A DNA stretch of 64,000 nucleotides, taken from Chloranthus sessilifolius. Lineage: Eukaryota; Streptophyta; Magnoliopsida; Chloranthales; Chloranthaceae. The notes beneath the pieces are model-generated. The model did no database searches. It was not told where the DNA came from and was given only the letters and a program-made list of their open reading frames with translations. Positions 31,702 through 44,110 of this stretch are shown in pieces. A program made the position numbers and the translations under genes. The DNA lies in contig CM037593.1 in assembly GCA_021018995.1 (NCBI GenBank), positions 19,617,810 to 19,681,809 on the forward strand, written 5' to 3'. Position 1 is the stretch's first letter. Each line of letters opens with the position of its first letter.

Positions 31702-34298
31702 TGTCACGACCCAGAATCCTTACCCGACCTCAAGGGCCTAGAATTCCGTGTTATGACACCGCACGCTTGTTAAGGCGATAAGCGGACATACACATAATTC
31801 TTATACCGATTTAGCATATAGATCAAGGCATTTAATAGCATCATTTAAAAATAAATTATTCAAGAAAACAACAGCGGAAAACGTAGATGACGTTAATTAA
31901 GTGATAAATCCTAACCATGCATCTATAATCGAAAGCAAGCAGAGGTTTTACGTAGAATAAAACAGTCCCAACGCAAACCCAAGATTGGTGCTGAAAAATA
32001 AAAGTATCTAATAACAAATCTCCCCTGAAAAATAATAAAACTATGACTAAGAATCTCTCAATGCTCAAAGTAATCCGCCGGATCTATTCCCTCGTCCAAA
32101 TGGTAGCCGGCGTCTTCACGCTCTTGAGCCGCATCGAGAAGCAATGACATCCCCATCCTCAGTGATGGAAAAATCGGAGTTCTCACCTGCAACTGTTAGT
32201 TTTGGGGAGGGGGTGAGTTTACTCAGTCACGTAAACTCAGCAGGTTGCACAATCGATCCACCATAAAATACTCAGGTGATCGTGTGTGCAATCGCTTGAG
32301 TTGCGATACATTTTGAAATAAATCAAACAGCTATAAATGATTACAAAAACATCTAAGATCTCATATCTATCATAACAAAACTGAAAAATATAGCATAAAA
32401 AGAAAAAGAAGTAACATAAAATGAAAAGACCTGACATAACATGAAATAAATATGATGCATCAAGTTCTGATCTCCTTTTATGTCTGCTTTGTCGACTTTT
32501 CCTATGTGGCATATCTTAAGACTTAATATTGCTCCATACGCCTACACAATGTACTTCACATCCTACCTAATTTTCGTATACGACCTGTGCCAAGGCCGCT
32601 GCTCGAGCCTATCACGCGAGGTCCACGTGTAGATAACCACCTAACCTCCATATCATATCGCATACCACCATCCAGCCCGATGTGGTTGCATGCATTCATC
32701 GGTGTCCCTTACATTCGGGACACCGTCAGTATCATATTGTCCTTAAGACCCGTCTTGGTCTGCGACGTTAGATCTTGCGGTGTACGCAAGACATGTAACG
32801 TAAACCTTAATTTGTATTTTCTTGGCCTTCTACAACGTAACAATTATCCGTATTCGTAGCTTACCTTATCTTACATATCATTTCTTATTGTTTCTTTGAA
32901 AACTTAATTTGAAGTGAGCCAGTGCGATAAGATTCATAAAATCACGCTTTCCAAGGAGCAGGTTCCGTAGTAACCTAGATGTACTTAGCTGTGACAGCCC
33001 ATACTCCCATAGAGGTGTTGCATCCGCATGGATGCCTACATTCCAAGTTCCACGTGACCGTGGCAGAACCCCACCATGACGAAGGCTTAAAAGTCGTGTG
33101 ACATAGCTTATTTCTTTTTAATTGTGCGTATGCCCTATCGTGATTTTTCTATGTGGTGCATGCTATATGATGAAAGGACTAACTTGGCCTAAAGAAACTA
33201 TTTCGTACACCTTACATACTTGTGAATATAAAATAATAATTAACATTTTAACAGAACAGATATTTCATACAAAAAAATTTTGGAGAAACCTTCTATGGGC
33301 CGTCAGATTACTGATCGGGCATTCTATTTTTAAAGTTTCATAATATTTGTGCAGTCTTAGTATCGACACCTTTTACTAATTTGACCTAAGAGTGGGTCAA
33401 TGTGGCAGTCAAATGATCCACTTAGCCTAGTTATACAAGGGTTAATATCCCTCACTAAATTTTCCAATTTCTGAGCCTCAAAGCGTGTCCTAGAAATTTT
33501 AGTGACACTTTCTGATCCATTAGATTACATTGAGTTACTATTGAGATCGTTTTGAAGTTGGTCCTATGGGCCACTTGCGCCTTAATTCTCAAAAATTAAG
33601 GGTCAAAGGTAACCCATGTATTATTCCATGTGGCACCTAAGGCTAAAATAAGAAGGCACGAACTTTGAGTCATTTATCCTCTAATCTGAACCATTGGATG
33701 GTTAGACAATAAAATTTTACCTAAGGTTGATTCTTTTGTCCCGATCCCAATTCGTTCTCTAGCACACTAGAACTTAAAGTCAACGTTTCACAAGATCTAG
33801 CGATCAAGTGCACACTTAGTGTACCTACCATGTGTCGATCAGATTGAATAGATCTGAACCATCAGATATTTAAGAAAAATGATTCTAAGGTATTAGGTCG
33901 TTGGGCCCAATTTATTTTGACCTCTAAGGTCTCAAATCTAAGGGTCAAATCCTTCATGTTCACTGATCTCTAAATAGCCTTTTAATTTTCTTGATTTGTG
34001 GGCCAAATTCTCGAGTTCTGAACCATTAGATGTCTCGAGGATTTCAATTTGTGGAGATGGTCCATCTCTGTTCTATTTCTTGGGTTGGGCCCACCAGGTC
34101 CAACCTTGAATCTATTTCATTTGAAATCAATGGTGCTAAAAGGATGGTTGCACCAAAGTATTCATATCAGGTAAAATTCTTCAAAGTGCCCAGCTACAAT
34201 AGTTGGCACGGGCAAGTTATCACCGGCATTGTTGGTGTTTAGTTGGGCCGATCCCCGAAATATATCTTATCTTCACTGACGAAATTGTGGAGAAGAAG

Positions 34299-34331
<33 letters not shown>

Positions 34332-35238
34332 CTGTAAACACCTATATAAGCAATACAAGACACTATATATATTCATTTTATATCTATATATATCAAGGGC
34401 AACTATTATATGTCCATGTATAGGATTTATGTTATTATACACACCGAAATACATGTATATATATAACTTCTGAATACCTAAATAAGATAAATAGATATTC
34501 ATTTAATATATATATATATATATATATATTTATTCTTATTATTATTAAAATAAAAAGTTGAATATTTTAAGATCGATCGAGGGGCACCCACCTGTTGGAG
34601 CGTGCACGTAGGAGTTGATTTCAAGCGCTAGATCGGCGATGCGACTCCTACGCGTCGATTCGGCGATGTGCTTTCGGCAGTGGATCGACGGTTTCACACT
34701 TATGCAAATCAGATTCAAGGCAACACTTTGGCTCGGGTGTGGTATTTGTGCGCCACCCCGTGGGCCGATCGACAGAGGGCCTGCTAGGCGTTTTGGAAGG
34801 GAGCGTGGCTGTTGGGTTTGGTTCAAAAGTGAGAGAGGGAGGCAGAGGAAGATGGCTGTTTGGTTTAGTGGGTTAAGATATATGTATATTTATAAACAAG
34901 TCTATCTATATATAGAGAGGGAGGGTAAGGTTTTAGGTTAAAAGCCTTTGGTGGCTCTTATTTATAGAGAGAGGAAGAGACGGACGTGGGTGACCTAAAT
35001 GGGTAAGTTCCCAAACCTAAAAGGGGCAAGAGTTCCAAGAGAGTAGGAGTCCTCTTTGGGACTCTTCTTATTTAGTAAACAAAATAATTTAGTTGCCTAT
35101 CTGATTAAGGTAAACGTAATAAAATAGAAATTCTAAAATTAGCATTTGTGTGGGTGGGATGAGTGTGCGCATTACCCCTCTTGGTGCATCCTAAATCTAT
35201 CGCCATTCATTTGAGCCACAGATAACCGGGTCATAACA
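31702..35238 (-). repeat. 3' LTR of the chromovirus
   Basis: On the plus strand it starts TGTCACGACCCAGAATCC and ends GGTCATAACA. It is 3537 bp long. It differs from the other two LTRs by scattered substitutions and small indels, for example near 35095 where GCCTATCTGATTAAGG replaces the GCTCTATACAGTG of the 5' LTR. A TATA box is at 34959-34966. Confidence 0.9.
34959..34966 (-). promoter_or_regulatory. TATA box in 3' LTR
   Basis: TATTTATA on the plus strand (TATAAATA on the minus), about 275 bases from the LTR start, in the same place as in the other LTRs. Confidence 0.45.
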
Positions 35239-35250
35239 TTCTTCCCCCCT
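35239..35250 (-). other. Polypurine tract
   Basis: The minus strand reads AGGGGGGAAGAA immediately before the 3' LTR start TGTTATGACC. This is the plus-strand priming site of reverse transcription. Confidence 0.8.
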
Positions 35251-35286
35251 AAAAAAAAAATTTCGTCCTCGAAAATTACGTACCAG

Positions 35287-36600
35287 TTACTCGAAAAGTT
35301 CAGGATCTGTTGTTTTGATGTCGTCTTCATTCTCCCAGGTTGCTTCCTTTGGCGTGTGATGTTGCCATTGAACCAACACCAACGTGATCGTCTTATTTTT
35401 GAAAACTTGCACCTTTCGATCGAGGATCCTAATGGGCCTTGAAATGATAGTAAGATCCTCTTTGATATTGATGGGCTCGATTTCCACTATGTGTGAGAGG
35501 TCATACACGTATCGCCTCAACATAGACACGTGGAATACGTCGTGGATTCCGTATTGTGGTGGTAGAGCAACTTTATAACAACCTCGCCCACACGTTTGGT
35601 GACTTGAAGGTCCTCGTGTCGGGGCTCGACTTACGCTTTCAAAGCGCATAACTCCTTTGGTGGGGAGACACGAATGAATACCGTTCTCAACTGACGGAAG
35701 ATTTTACCATTCAAAATCTGAATTTTAATGAAATTTAATCTTTCGATTCGAAAAGTTGTACCTCGAATTCCATGTTACGACGGTGGGGGTTGGCATACTT
35801 CCTTTGACGATCCTGGGCGATTCTAAGCCGTTCACGTATTAGCTTGACTTTTTCAGTCGTGGTTTGAACTAGTTCGGGTCCAAGCATCTTTCTCACTCCG
35901 ACTTCATCCCAACACAAAGGTGTTCTACAACTTCTCCCATATAACGCCTCGAAAGGAGACATTCCGATGCTTGCCTGGTAGCTATTATTATAGGAGAATT
36001 CGATCAAAGGGATGTGATCATCCCAATTCCCTCGGAAGTCTAGCATACAAGCTCTCAACATATCTTCGACTACTTGGTTAACCCTTTCGGTTTGTCCGTC
36101 AGTTTGCGGATGGAAGGCAGTACTGAAATCCAAGCGTGTCCCCAAGGCTGTTTGGAAGGTAGTCCAATATTTTGAGGTAAATTTAGTCTCTATCGGACAC
36201 GATGCTTCTTGGCACAGTGCAATTTCACGATTTCCTTCAAGTAAGTCTCTACTAGTTTTTCTCCATCTGCAGTCGTTTTAAAAGGTAAGAAATGTGCAGA
36301 CTTTGTTAATCTGTCGACTATTACCCAAATGGCATCGTTCTTCTTCAACGTTTTGGCGAATAGCGATGAAGTCCATTGATATATTTTCCACTTCCATTAG
36401 GAATGGGTAAGGGTTGAATGAAACCGGCCTGTTTTTGGTGCTCTGCTTTGACCTGTTGTCACACTAAGCATTTTGATACATATTCAGCTACTTCTCGCTT
36501 CATGTTTGGCCACCAATACCAGTTCTTCAAATTTCGATACATCTTAGTGTTGCCTGGGTGTACTGAGTACCCTGATTTGTGACCTTCATCGAGTATTTCC
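35287..36600 (-). pseudogene. Chromovirus integrase with C-terminal chromodomain, broken
   Basis: An HHCC-like zinc finger is near 36450-36590 ([20 protein letters not shown], with the Cys pair following). The catalytic core shows [14 protein letters not shown] near 36300 and STAFHPQTDGQTERVNQ near 36110, then the FEALYGRSCRTPLCW block (35735-36145). The GPF-like region PPQYGIHDVFHVSMLRRY and a chromodomain end with QWQHHTPKEATWENED lie in 35287-35649. Integrase joins cDNA to host DNA, and the chromodomain would direct it to methylated-histone chromatin. The domains sit in three frames, so the protein is not made. Confidence 0.85.
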
Positions 36601-37374
36601 TTTTTAACCTTAGGGTCATTAGGTACGCATAATCTCCGCTAAAGAGTAATGATCCATCTTCTCGAGACTAAAATCAGTTTTGATTCCTTATTCATGGCCT
36701 TAATGATTCAGAATTTACGGATCTGTTCTTTGCAACTCCTTGATTTTATCTATGATAAATGGATTTATCGAAATTTTCGCCGGATATACACCTTCTTGAG
36801 CTTTTGGAGATAAAAATCTTCTTACGCTAGTTCATCGAGGGTCCTCGAAGTTTTTAATCGGGCCAAAAATCGGCGTTTTTCTCTTGAGTCGTCAATGACG
36901 CAGCGTTCTACTGTGGTGATAATTAATCGAACAATCGTAATCCTTCATGTACTGACCCATCTGCGTTGTCCGAGGTTCAAATCTTTTGTGAGAAGAGGTA
37001 CTTGAGGCTCTTATGAGTCGATATACTTTGAGCGTTTCACCATAGAGGTAGAGTCGCCATAATTTGAGAGCGAAAATGATCTCGCCAATTCTAAGTCATG
37101 AACTGGTAGTTTTTCTCATGTGGCTTCATTGTCTTGACCGTATGCAACGACCCTCCTATCTTGTTGCGATAAGACACAACCAAGTCCTTGGCGAGATGCG
37201 TCGGTGAATAATTCAAATTTACCCTTGTCTGTATTAGAGGGTAAGGTTAGAACTGGTGCTGTAGTAAGTTTCTTCTTCAACTCCTGAAAACTTCTTTCAC
37301 ACTCATCTGACCATACAAATTTTGTGTTCTTCTTAGTAAGGCTTGTAAGGGGTAGAGCAATTCGAGAGAATCCC
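36601..37374 (-). pseudogene. Chromovirus RNase H region, decayed
   Basis: The minus strand between RT and the integrase zinc finger should encode the RT connection and RNase H. Short pieces are readable, such as the KFVWSDECERSFQELKK-like block near 37300 and a DASRQGLG-like block near 37190. Stops and shifts interrupt every frame and no frame exceeds 60 codons. Confidence 0.6.
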
Positions 37375-38091
37375 TCAACGAAGCGTCGATAGTAACCTAG
37401 TCAGAAACTCCTTATTTGTATGATTTTTGGTGCGCCAATTGATCAATTGCCTCAATTTTTGTTGGGTCAAGATAATACATACCTTAGATATCACATGCCC
37501 TAGAAAGGTTACTTGTTTGAGCCAGAAATCGCACTTGCTAAGTTTAGCATATAATTGGTGATCACGAAGTGTCTGAAGTGAGAGGCGGAGGTGTTCTTCA
37601 TGTTCTTTCTCCGATCGTGAGTAAATGAGGATGTCATCTACGAACACAATGATGAATTCATCAAGATACTGCCTGAATACTCGATTCATCGAGGTCCATG
37701 AATCTGGTGGTGCATTTGTTAGTCCGAAGGGCATGACTAAGAACTCGTACAATCCATTCTTGCAAGCGAAAACATCTTTGGAATATCCTCGTCCCTCACT
37801 TTCAATTGATGATAACGATCTAAGGTCAATCTTAGAAAAACACTTGGCTCCTTGGAGCTGGTCGAACAAATCATCGATACGGGGGAGGGGGTATCGATTT
37901 CTGATGGTTACGCTATTCAACTGACGATAATCGATGCATAGCCTCATCGAACCGTCTTTCTTCTTTACGAAGAGCACTGGGGCTCTCCATGGCGACTGAC
38001 TTCGTCTGATAAATTTCTTTTCTGACAGCTCCTTGAGTTGTATCTCCAATTCCTTTAATTTCGAGAGCCATCCGGTATGGTGCCTTGGCAA
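37375..38091 (-). pseudogene. Chromovirus reverse transcriptase
   Basis: A 238-codon minus-strand frame carries [50 protein letters not shown] (first catalytic Asp), [12 protein letters not shown] and FVDDILIYS (catalytic DD, about 37633-37644). GHVIS follows. The block after KIDLRS should read GYHQ but is replaced by unrelated residues (LSSIESEG), pointing to a local shift. It ends prematurely at 37375. It is the longest surviving pol piece. Confidence 0.9.
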
Positions 38092-38109
38092 TTGGAGCGG
38101 TTCCTGGGA

Positions 38110-38628
38110 TCAGCTCGATCTTGAACTCGATTTCTCGGTCGGGTGGGACACCGGTAGGTCTCGAAATACGTCGTAAGTCTCGATTGGAATTTTTGTAGGA
38201 TCGACCGCCTTATCTTGCTCTTCGTCTAATGCTGCCAATAGAGGTGCGCCCTTCGTTTTAATTCCCCGAAATCTGAATGGAGGCTCTCCGAGTGGTTGGA
38301 AAATGACCACTTTAGAGAAACAGTCCACCGTGGCGTGGTAAGTGGCTAGCCAATCCATGCCCAATAGGATATCGAAATCCTGAAAGTCTAACACGATGAG
38401 ATCTACTGGGAGTTCATGACCCTTGATGTTTATGATAGTATTTCGGCATACCAGGGTAGCTATCAACTTGCTTCCTGACGGTGTTGAAATTACCAGTTTC
38501 TTCTCCAGGGGTGTAGGTATAGTACGTATTTCTGACACGAATCCTGGGGTAATAAAAGAGTGTGTAGAACCCGAATCTATGAGTGCGAGAGCTAAGTGCC
38601 TATTAGTATTCTCTGGGTGGATGACCAA
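38110..38628 (-). pseudogene. Chromovirus aspartic protease
   Basis: A 172-codon frame has the retropepsin active site ALIDSGSTHSFI (catalytic Asp near 38577) and the later FDILLGMDWL block typical of gypsy proteases. It ends 19 bases before the RT frame begins, in a different frame. It would cut the Gag-Pol polyprotein. The start used is simply the first ATG after the zinc knuckle region; the real frame would be continuous with gag. Confidence 0.85.
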
Positions 38629-39913
38629 TAAATTACCTGTTTATACGATATGAGATTAAGAATATTATTGATCTTATATTGATTATGCAGACTTTTATAT
38701 TTAATAAGTTATGCTAATAATTGAAATAGTAACTTCTACTAGACAGGCATACCTTGGATCACTTCGTCACTAGCCAGGGTGTCCTGTTGTGACAGTGCGA
38801 ATACTCGTCCTTGGTTCAAAGGCCTCGCTTGTAGGCCTTGAGGTTTCTCCCAAACATTCCCTAGCAATATGTCCTTCCTTTCCACAGTTGTAGCATTTTC
38901 CGGTGCCTTGCATGCACACACCGGTCGATGTCGCTTGTTGCACTTAGGGCATGACTCGAGGCAAGTACATAACTTCCTGTGGCTGCTTTGTGAAGTTTCT
39001 CGATTGGAAGGTAGTGGTGGTTGAGTTTGTTGAGATAGGAATCGAGGCTTTTATTCACTTGAGGGTTAGTGTAGGGTGAAACCTCGATAGGAGGTAGGTG
39101 TCGGCCTCTCGAGGAACAATAGGGCTCATTTGGACCGCCTTATTTTTCTCGAGCCTCAATTCTAGCAACTTTTCGGTTCACCATTTCTCCGACTCTCTCT
39201 CTTGAATGGGCACGTTCCACGAGTTCTCCATATGTTTCAATCTTCATAGCGACTAACTTCTCACGAAGAAGGGTCGCAGTTCTCGAAATGCAAAGCGCTT
39301 ATCGCCTTCGTCTGCGATCGATTCCCGAAATCTAGATAATGGTCAAATTTGGCCTCATATTGCATCATATTCCTTGTCGTGGGTCAATGAATTCCTTCTT
39401 CTTCCGAGCCCTATTTGGCTGAGAGATATACTTAAATGAAGTAAGCATTCCTAAACTGTTGCCAAGTCCATTCCTCTTCATTGTTTCGATTTGCAGCTCT
39501 CTTTGCTGCTTTCCACCAGTTCTCTGCTTCCTGATCTAGGTAAAATGCTGCCTACTTTACCTTTTCGTGTTCTGCAGGTGAAGAGATTCCGAAGAATTTC
39601 TCGATTGTACTTATCCAATCTTCATGACCGGGTCGGTGACCATGGAAATAGGGAGGTCGAGTTCTGCAATACTTGGAATCCGGTGCATAGGGTAGAATTT
39701 CTGTAGAGGAGAAGGCTGGCGTTGATTGACAAGCTCTTGGATGGCCTGCCTTTGCTGCTCCCTTTGCACTTCCATCTCGTGCAGTAATTGAGTCCTTTCC
39801 TGCTGGTGTGACTGCATCAGCTGAGCCATCTGTTGACTAAAAGTAGTCGTCATTTCACGTAATAGGCGCATCGCTTGATTCTTGAGGACCTTCACAGATG
39901 AGGCCTCATTCAC
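38629..39913 (-). pseudogene. Chromovirus gag with CCHC zinc knuckle
   Basis: The N-terminal part (39611-39913) is a glutamine-rich coiled-coil-like stretch (MAQLMQSHQQERTQLLHEME). The capsid region follows with WISTIEKFFGI, then a stop, then YLDQEAENWWKAA (retrotrans_gag AENWW block), another stop after WTWQQFRNAYF, and more stops. The zinc knuckle CYNCGKEGHIAREC (CX2CX4HX4C) is at 38853-38895 in a different frame. Gag forms the particle and binds RNA. Several stops and shifts show it is dead. Confidence 0.85.
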
Positions 39914-40016
39914 TTGAGAGCCATTAGTTTCTGCGTCGTGGAGCCATTAAGTCTGATTTCACAAAACGTCGTATGTTAGTAAATTGCATTTACGACATAG
40001 TACCAAGGAAGTAAAG

Positions 40017-40031
40017 CCTGGCTCGATACCA
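40017..40031 (-). other. Primer binding site, initiator tRNA-Met type
   Basis: The minus strand reads TGGTATCGAGCCAGG two bases or so after the 5' LTR. This is one base short of the usual TGGTATCAGAGCC complementary to the initiator tRNA-Met 3' end, the common primer of chromoviruses. Confidence 0.7.
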
Positions 40032-40034
40032 ACT

Positions 40035-42612
40035 CACACACGACCGAATCCTTACGACTCAAGGGCCTAGAATTCCGTGTTATGACACCGCACGCTTGTT
40101 AAGGCGATAAGCGGACATACACATAATTCTTATACCGATTTAGCATATGGATCAAGGCATTTAATAGCATCATTTAAAAATAAATTATTCAAGAAAACAA
40201 CAGCGGAAAACGTAGATGACGTTAATTAAGTGATAAATCCTAACCATGCATCTATAATCGAAAGCAAGCAGAGGTTTTACGTAGAATAAAAATATCCCCA
40301 ACAAACCCAAGATTGGTCTTTGAAAAATAAAAGTATCTAATAACAAATCTCTCAAAAAATAATAAAACTATGACTAAGAATCTCTCAATGCTCAAAGTAA
40401 TCCGTCGGATCTATTCCCTCGTCCAAATGGTAGCCGACGTCTTCACGCTCTTGAGCCGCATCAGGAACAGCAGCATCCCCATCCTCAGTGATGGAAAAAT
40501 CGGAGTTCTCACCTGCAACTGTTAGTTTTGGGGAGGGGGTGAGTTTACTCAGTCACGTAAACTCAGCAGGTTGCACAATCGATCCACCATAAAATACTCA
40601 GGTGATCGTGTGTGCAATCGCTTGAGTTGCGATACATTTTGAAATAAATCAAACAGCTATAAATGATTACAAAAACATCTAAGATCTCATATCTATCATA
40701 ACAAAACTGAAAAATATAGCATAAAAAGAAAAATAAGTAACATAAAATGAAAAGACCTGACATAACATGAAATAAATATGATGCATCAAGTTCTGATCTC
40801 CTTTTGTGTCTGCTTTATCGACTTTTCCTATGTGGCATATCTTAAGACTTAATATTGCTCCATACGCCTACACAACGTACTTCACATCCTACCTAATTTT
40901 CGTATACGACCTGTGCCAGGGCCGCTGCTCGAGCCTATCACGCGAGGTCCACGTGTAGATAACCACCTAACCTCCATATCATATCGTATACCACCATCCA
41001 GCCCGATGTGGTTGCATGCATTTAAATCAGTGTCCCCTTACATTCGGGACACTGTCGTATCATATTGTCCTTAAGCCCCGTCTTGGCTGCAGACGTTAGA
41101 TCTTACGGTGTACCGCAAGACATGGCACGTAGAAACTTAATTTGTATTTTCGGCCTTCACAACGTAACTTAATTATCCGTATTAAGTAGCTTACCTTATC
41201 TTACATATCATTTCTTATTGTTTTCTTTGAAAACTTAATTTGAAGTGAGCCACGGTCGATAAGATTCACAAAATCACGCTTTCAAGGAAGCAGGTTTAGT
41301 AATAGTAACCTAGATGTACTTATGACATGACATACTCCATAGAGGTGTTGCATCCGTACATGGATGCCTACATTCCAAGTTCCACGTGGACCGTGACGAA
41401 CCCCACCATGAAGGCTTAAAAAGTCGTGTGACATAGCTTATTTCTTTTAATTGTCTAATGCATTGTGATTTTTCTATGTGGTGCATGCTATATGATGAAA
41501 GGACTAACTTGACCTAAAGAAACTATTTCATACACCTTACATACTTGTGAATATAAAATAATAATTAACATTTGAACAGAACAGATATTTCATACAAAAA
41601 AAAATTGTGAAGAAACCTTCTATAGGCCGTCAGATTACTGATCGGGCCTTCTGTTTTTAAAGTTTCATAATATTTGTGCAGTCTTAGTATCGACACCTTT
41701 TACTAATTTGACCTAAGAGTGGGTCAATGTGGCAGTCAAATGATCCACTTAGCCTAGTTATACAAGGGTTAATATCCCTCACTAAATTTTCCAATTTCTG
41801 AGCCTTAAAGCGCGTCCTAGAAATTTTAGTGACACTTTCTGATCCATTAGATTACATTGAGTTACTATTGAGATCGTTTTGAAGTTGGTCCTATGGGCCA
41901 CTTGCGCCTTAATTCTCAAAAATTAAGGGTCAAAGGTAACCCATGTATTATTCCATGTGGCACCTAAGGCTAAAATAAGAAGGCACGAACTTTGAGTCAT
42001 TTATCCTCTAATCTGAACCATTGGATGGTTAGACAATAAAATTTTACCTAAGGTTGATTCTTTTGTCCCGATCCCAATTCGATCTCTAGCACACTAGATC
42101 TTCCAGTCAACGTTTTACAAGATCTAGCAGTCAAGTGCACACTTAGTGTACCTACCATGTGTCGATCAGATTGAATAGATCTGAACCATCAGATATTTAA
42201 GAAAAATGATTCTAAGGTATTAGGTCGTTGGGCCCAATTTATTTTGACCTCTAAGGTCTCAAATCTAAGGGTCAAATCCTTCATGTTCGCTGATCTCTAA
42301 ATAGCCTTTTAATTTTCTTGATTTGTGGGCCAAATTCTAGTTACGAACCATTAGATGTCTCGAGGATTTCAATTTGTGGAGATGGTCCATCTCATTCTAT
42401 TTCTTGGGTTGGGCCCACAGTCCGAATCTATTTCATTTGAAATCAATGGTGCTAAAAGGATGGTTGCACCAAAGTATTCATATCGGTAAAATTCTTCAAA
42501 GTGCCCACTACAATAGTTGGCACGGGCAAGTTATCTCCGGCATTGTCGGCGTTTAGTTGGGCCGATCCCCGAAATATATCTTATCTTCACTGACGAAATT
42601 GTGGAGAAGAAG

Positions 42613-42655
<43 letters not shown>

Positions 42656-42825
42656 CTGTAAACACCTATATAAGCAATACAAGACACTATATATATTCAT
42701 TTTATATCTATATATATCAAGGGCAACTATTATATGTCCATGTATAGGATTTATGTTATTATACACACCGAAATACATGTATATATATAACTTCTGAATA
42801 CCTAAATAAGATAAATAGATATTCA

Positions 42826-42861
<36 letters not shown>

Positions 42862-43556
42862 TCTTATTATTATTAAAATAAAAAGTTGAATATTTTAAGA
42901 TCGATCGAGGGGCACCCACCTGTTGGAGCGTGCACGTAGGAGTTGATTTCAAGCGCTAGATATGGGCGTCGACTCTACGCGTCGATTCAGCGATATGCTT
43001 TCTGCGGATCGACGGTTTCACACTTATGCAAATCGATTCAAGGCAACACTTTGGCTGGGTGTGGTATTTGTCGCCACCCGTGACCGATCGACAGAGGGAC
43101 TGCTAGGCGTTTTGGAAGGAGCGTGGTGTTGGGTTTGGTTCAAAAGTGAGAGAGGAGGCGAGGAAGATGGTATTTGGTTTAGTGGGTTAAGATATATGTA
43201 TATTTATAAACAAGTCTATCTATATATAGAGAGGGAGGGTAAGGTTTTAGGTTAAAAGCCTTTGGTGGCTCTTATTTATAGAGCGAGGAAGAGACGGACG
43301 TGGGTGACCTAAATGGGTAAGTTCCCAAACCTAAAAGGGGCAAGAGTTCCAAGAGAGTAGGAGTCCTTTTTGGGACTCTTCTTATTTGGTAAACAAAATA
43401 ATTTAGTTGCTCTATACAGTGTAAACGTAATAAAATAGAAATTCCTAAAATTAGCATTTGTGTGGGTCAGGATAGAGTGTGCGTACACGTACCCCCTCTT
43501 GGTGCATCCTAAATCTATCGCCATTCATTTGAGCCACAGATAACCGGGTCATAACA
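40035..43556 (-). repeat. 5' LTR of the chromovirus
   Basis: The right edge reads GGTCATAACA and is followed by ATTTT (43557-43561). The left edge, next to the PBS, is slightly altered (CACACACGACCGAATCC instead of TGTCACGACCCAGAATCC). It is 3.52 kb long. A TATA box is at 43273-43280. Its CT run at 42613-42651 is the longest of the three LTRs. Confidence 0.9.
43273..43280 (-). promoter_or_regulatory. TATA box in 5' LTR
   Basis: TATAAATA on the minus strand, about 277 bases from the LTR start. This is the copy that would drive the element if it were active. Confidence 0.5.
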
Positions 43557-43760
43557 ATTTTGCTACTGTTGGATGGGCATCCGACGGTGGTAAGACAATG
43601 TCAACAACGTGATACACATCCACTACAAGAATTATAAATACATAGAAAAGCTCTTTAAGTGGGAAATATAATTTCAAGACCCACCATCTAGGCCAAATCT
43701 AATACCCATGTAGAAAAAAGCGCTTGACTGCACCATCGGTCGGGTCCTTAGCATTGATCA
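43557..43760. repeat. Host repeat flanking the chromovirus
   Basis: Begins ATTTTGCTACTGTTGGATGG. The same sequence is found reversed at 46080-46270 and in direct orientation, with the uninterrupted junction, at 49200-49290. It is part of the same dispersed repeat as 16690-16818. Confidence 0.65.
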
Positions 43761-43904
43761 AAATCTCAGGCGAAATTTCGAATTTTCGGCCGAGACGTCT
43801 CGGTTTCGGTCGAAACCGAAACGAAAATATACATTATATCGTCACCCCTAAAAAAATTAAAATTATCGGCCGATAATTTCAAAATATCAGCCCAGATCAA
43901 ACGG

Positions 43905-44110
43905 TTGAGTTTTAATAGGGTTTAAACCCATTTTTTGCCAAAAAAAAAAAAGGAAATATATCATTTTTAATAGGGTTTAAACCCATTTTTTGCAAAAAAA
44001 GAAATTTTCTTAATAGGGTTTAAACCCATTTTTTGCAAAAAAAAAGAAATATATCATTTTTTTCTTTTCTTTTTCTAATAGGGTTTAAACCCAATTTTTA
44101 TAAAAAAAAA
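43905..44110. repeat. Four tandem units around GGGTTTAAACCC
   Basis: TAATAGGGTTTAAACCCA occurs with its palindrome core at 43921, 43975, 44018 and 44083. Spacings are 54, 43 and 65 because the poly-A and ATATCATTTT parts between vary. Confidence 0.8.

Larger units (their letters stand above)
31702..43556 (-). mobile_element. Full-length Tekay/Del-like chromovirus (Ty3/gypsy), decayed
   Basis: Two same-orientation LTRs (31702-35238 and 40035-43556) enclose, in minus-strand order, PBS, gag with zinc knuckle, protease, RT, RNase H, integrase with chromodomain, and a PPT. Total length is about 11.9 kb. LTRs over 3 kb and a C-terminal chromodomain fit the Tekay/Del lineage. All domains are interrupted by stops and frameshifts. 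The outside flanks CATCT (left) and ATTTT (right) do not match each other but match, reversed, those of the lone LTR at 13251-16689. Confidence 0.9.
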
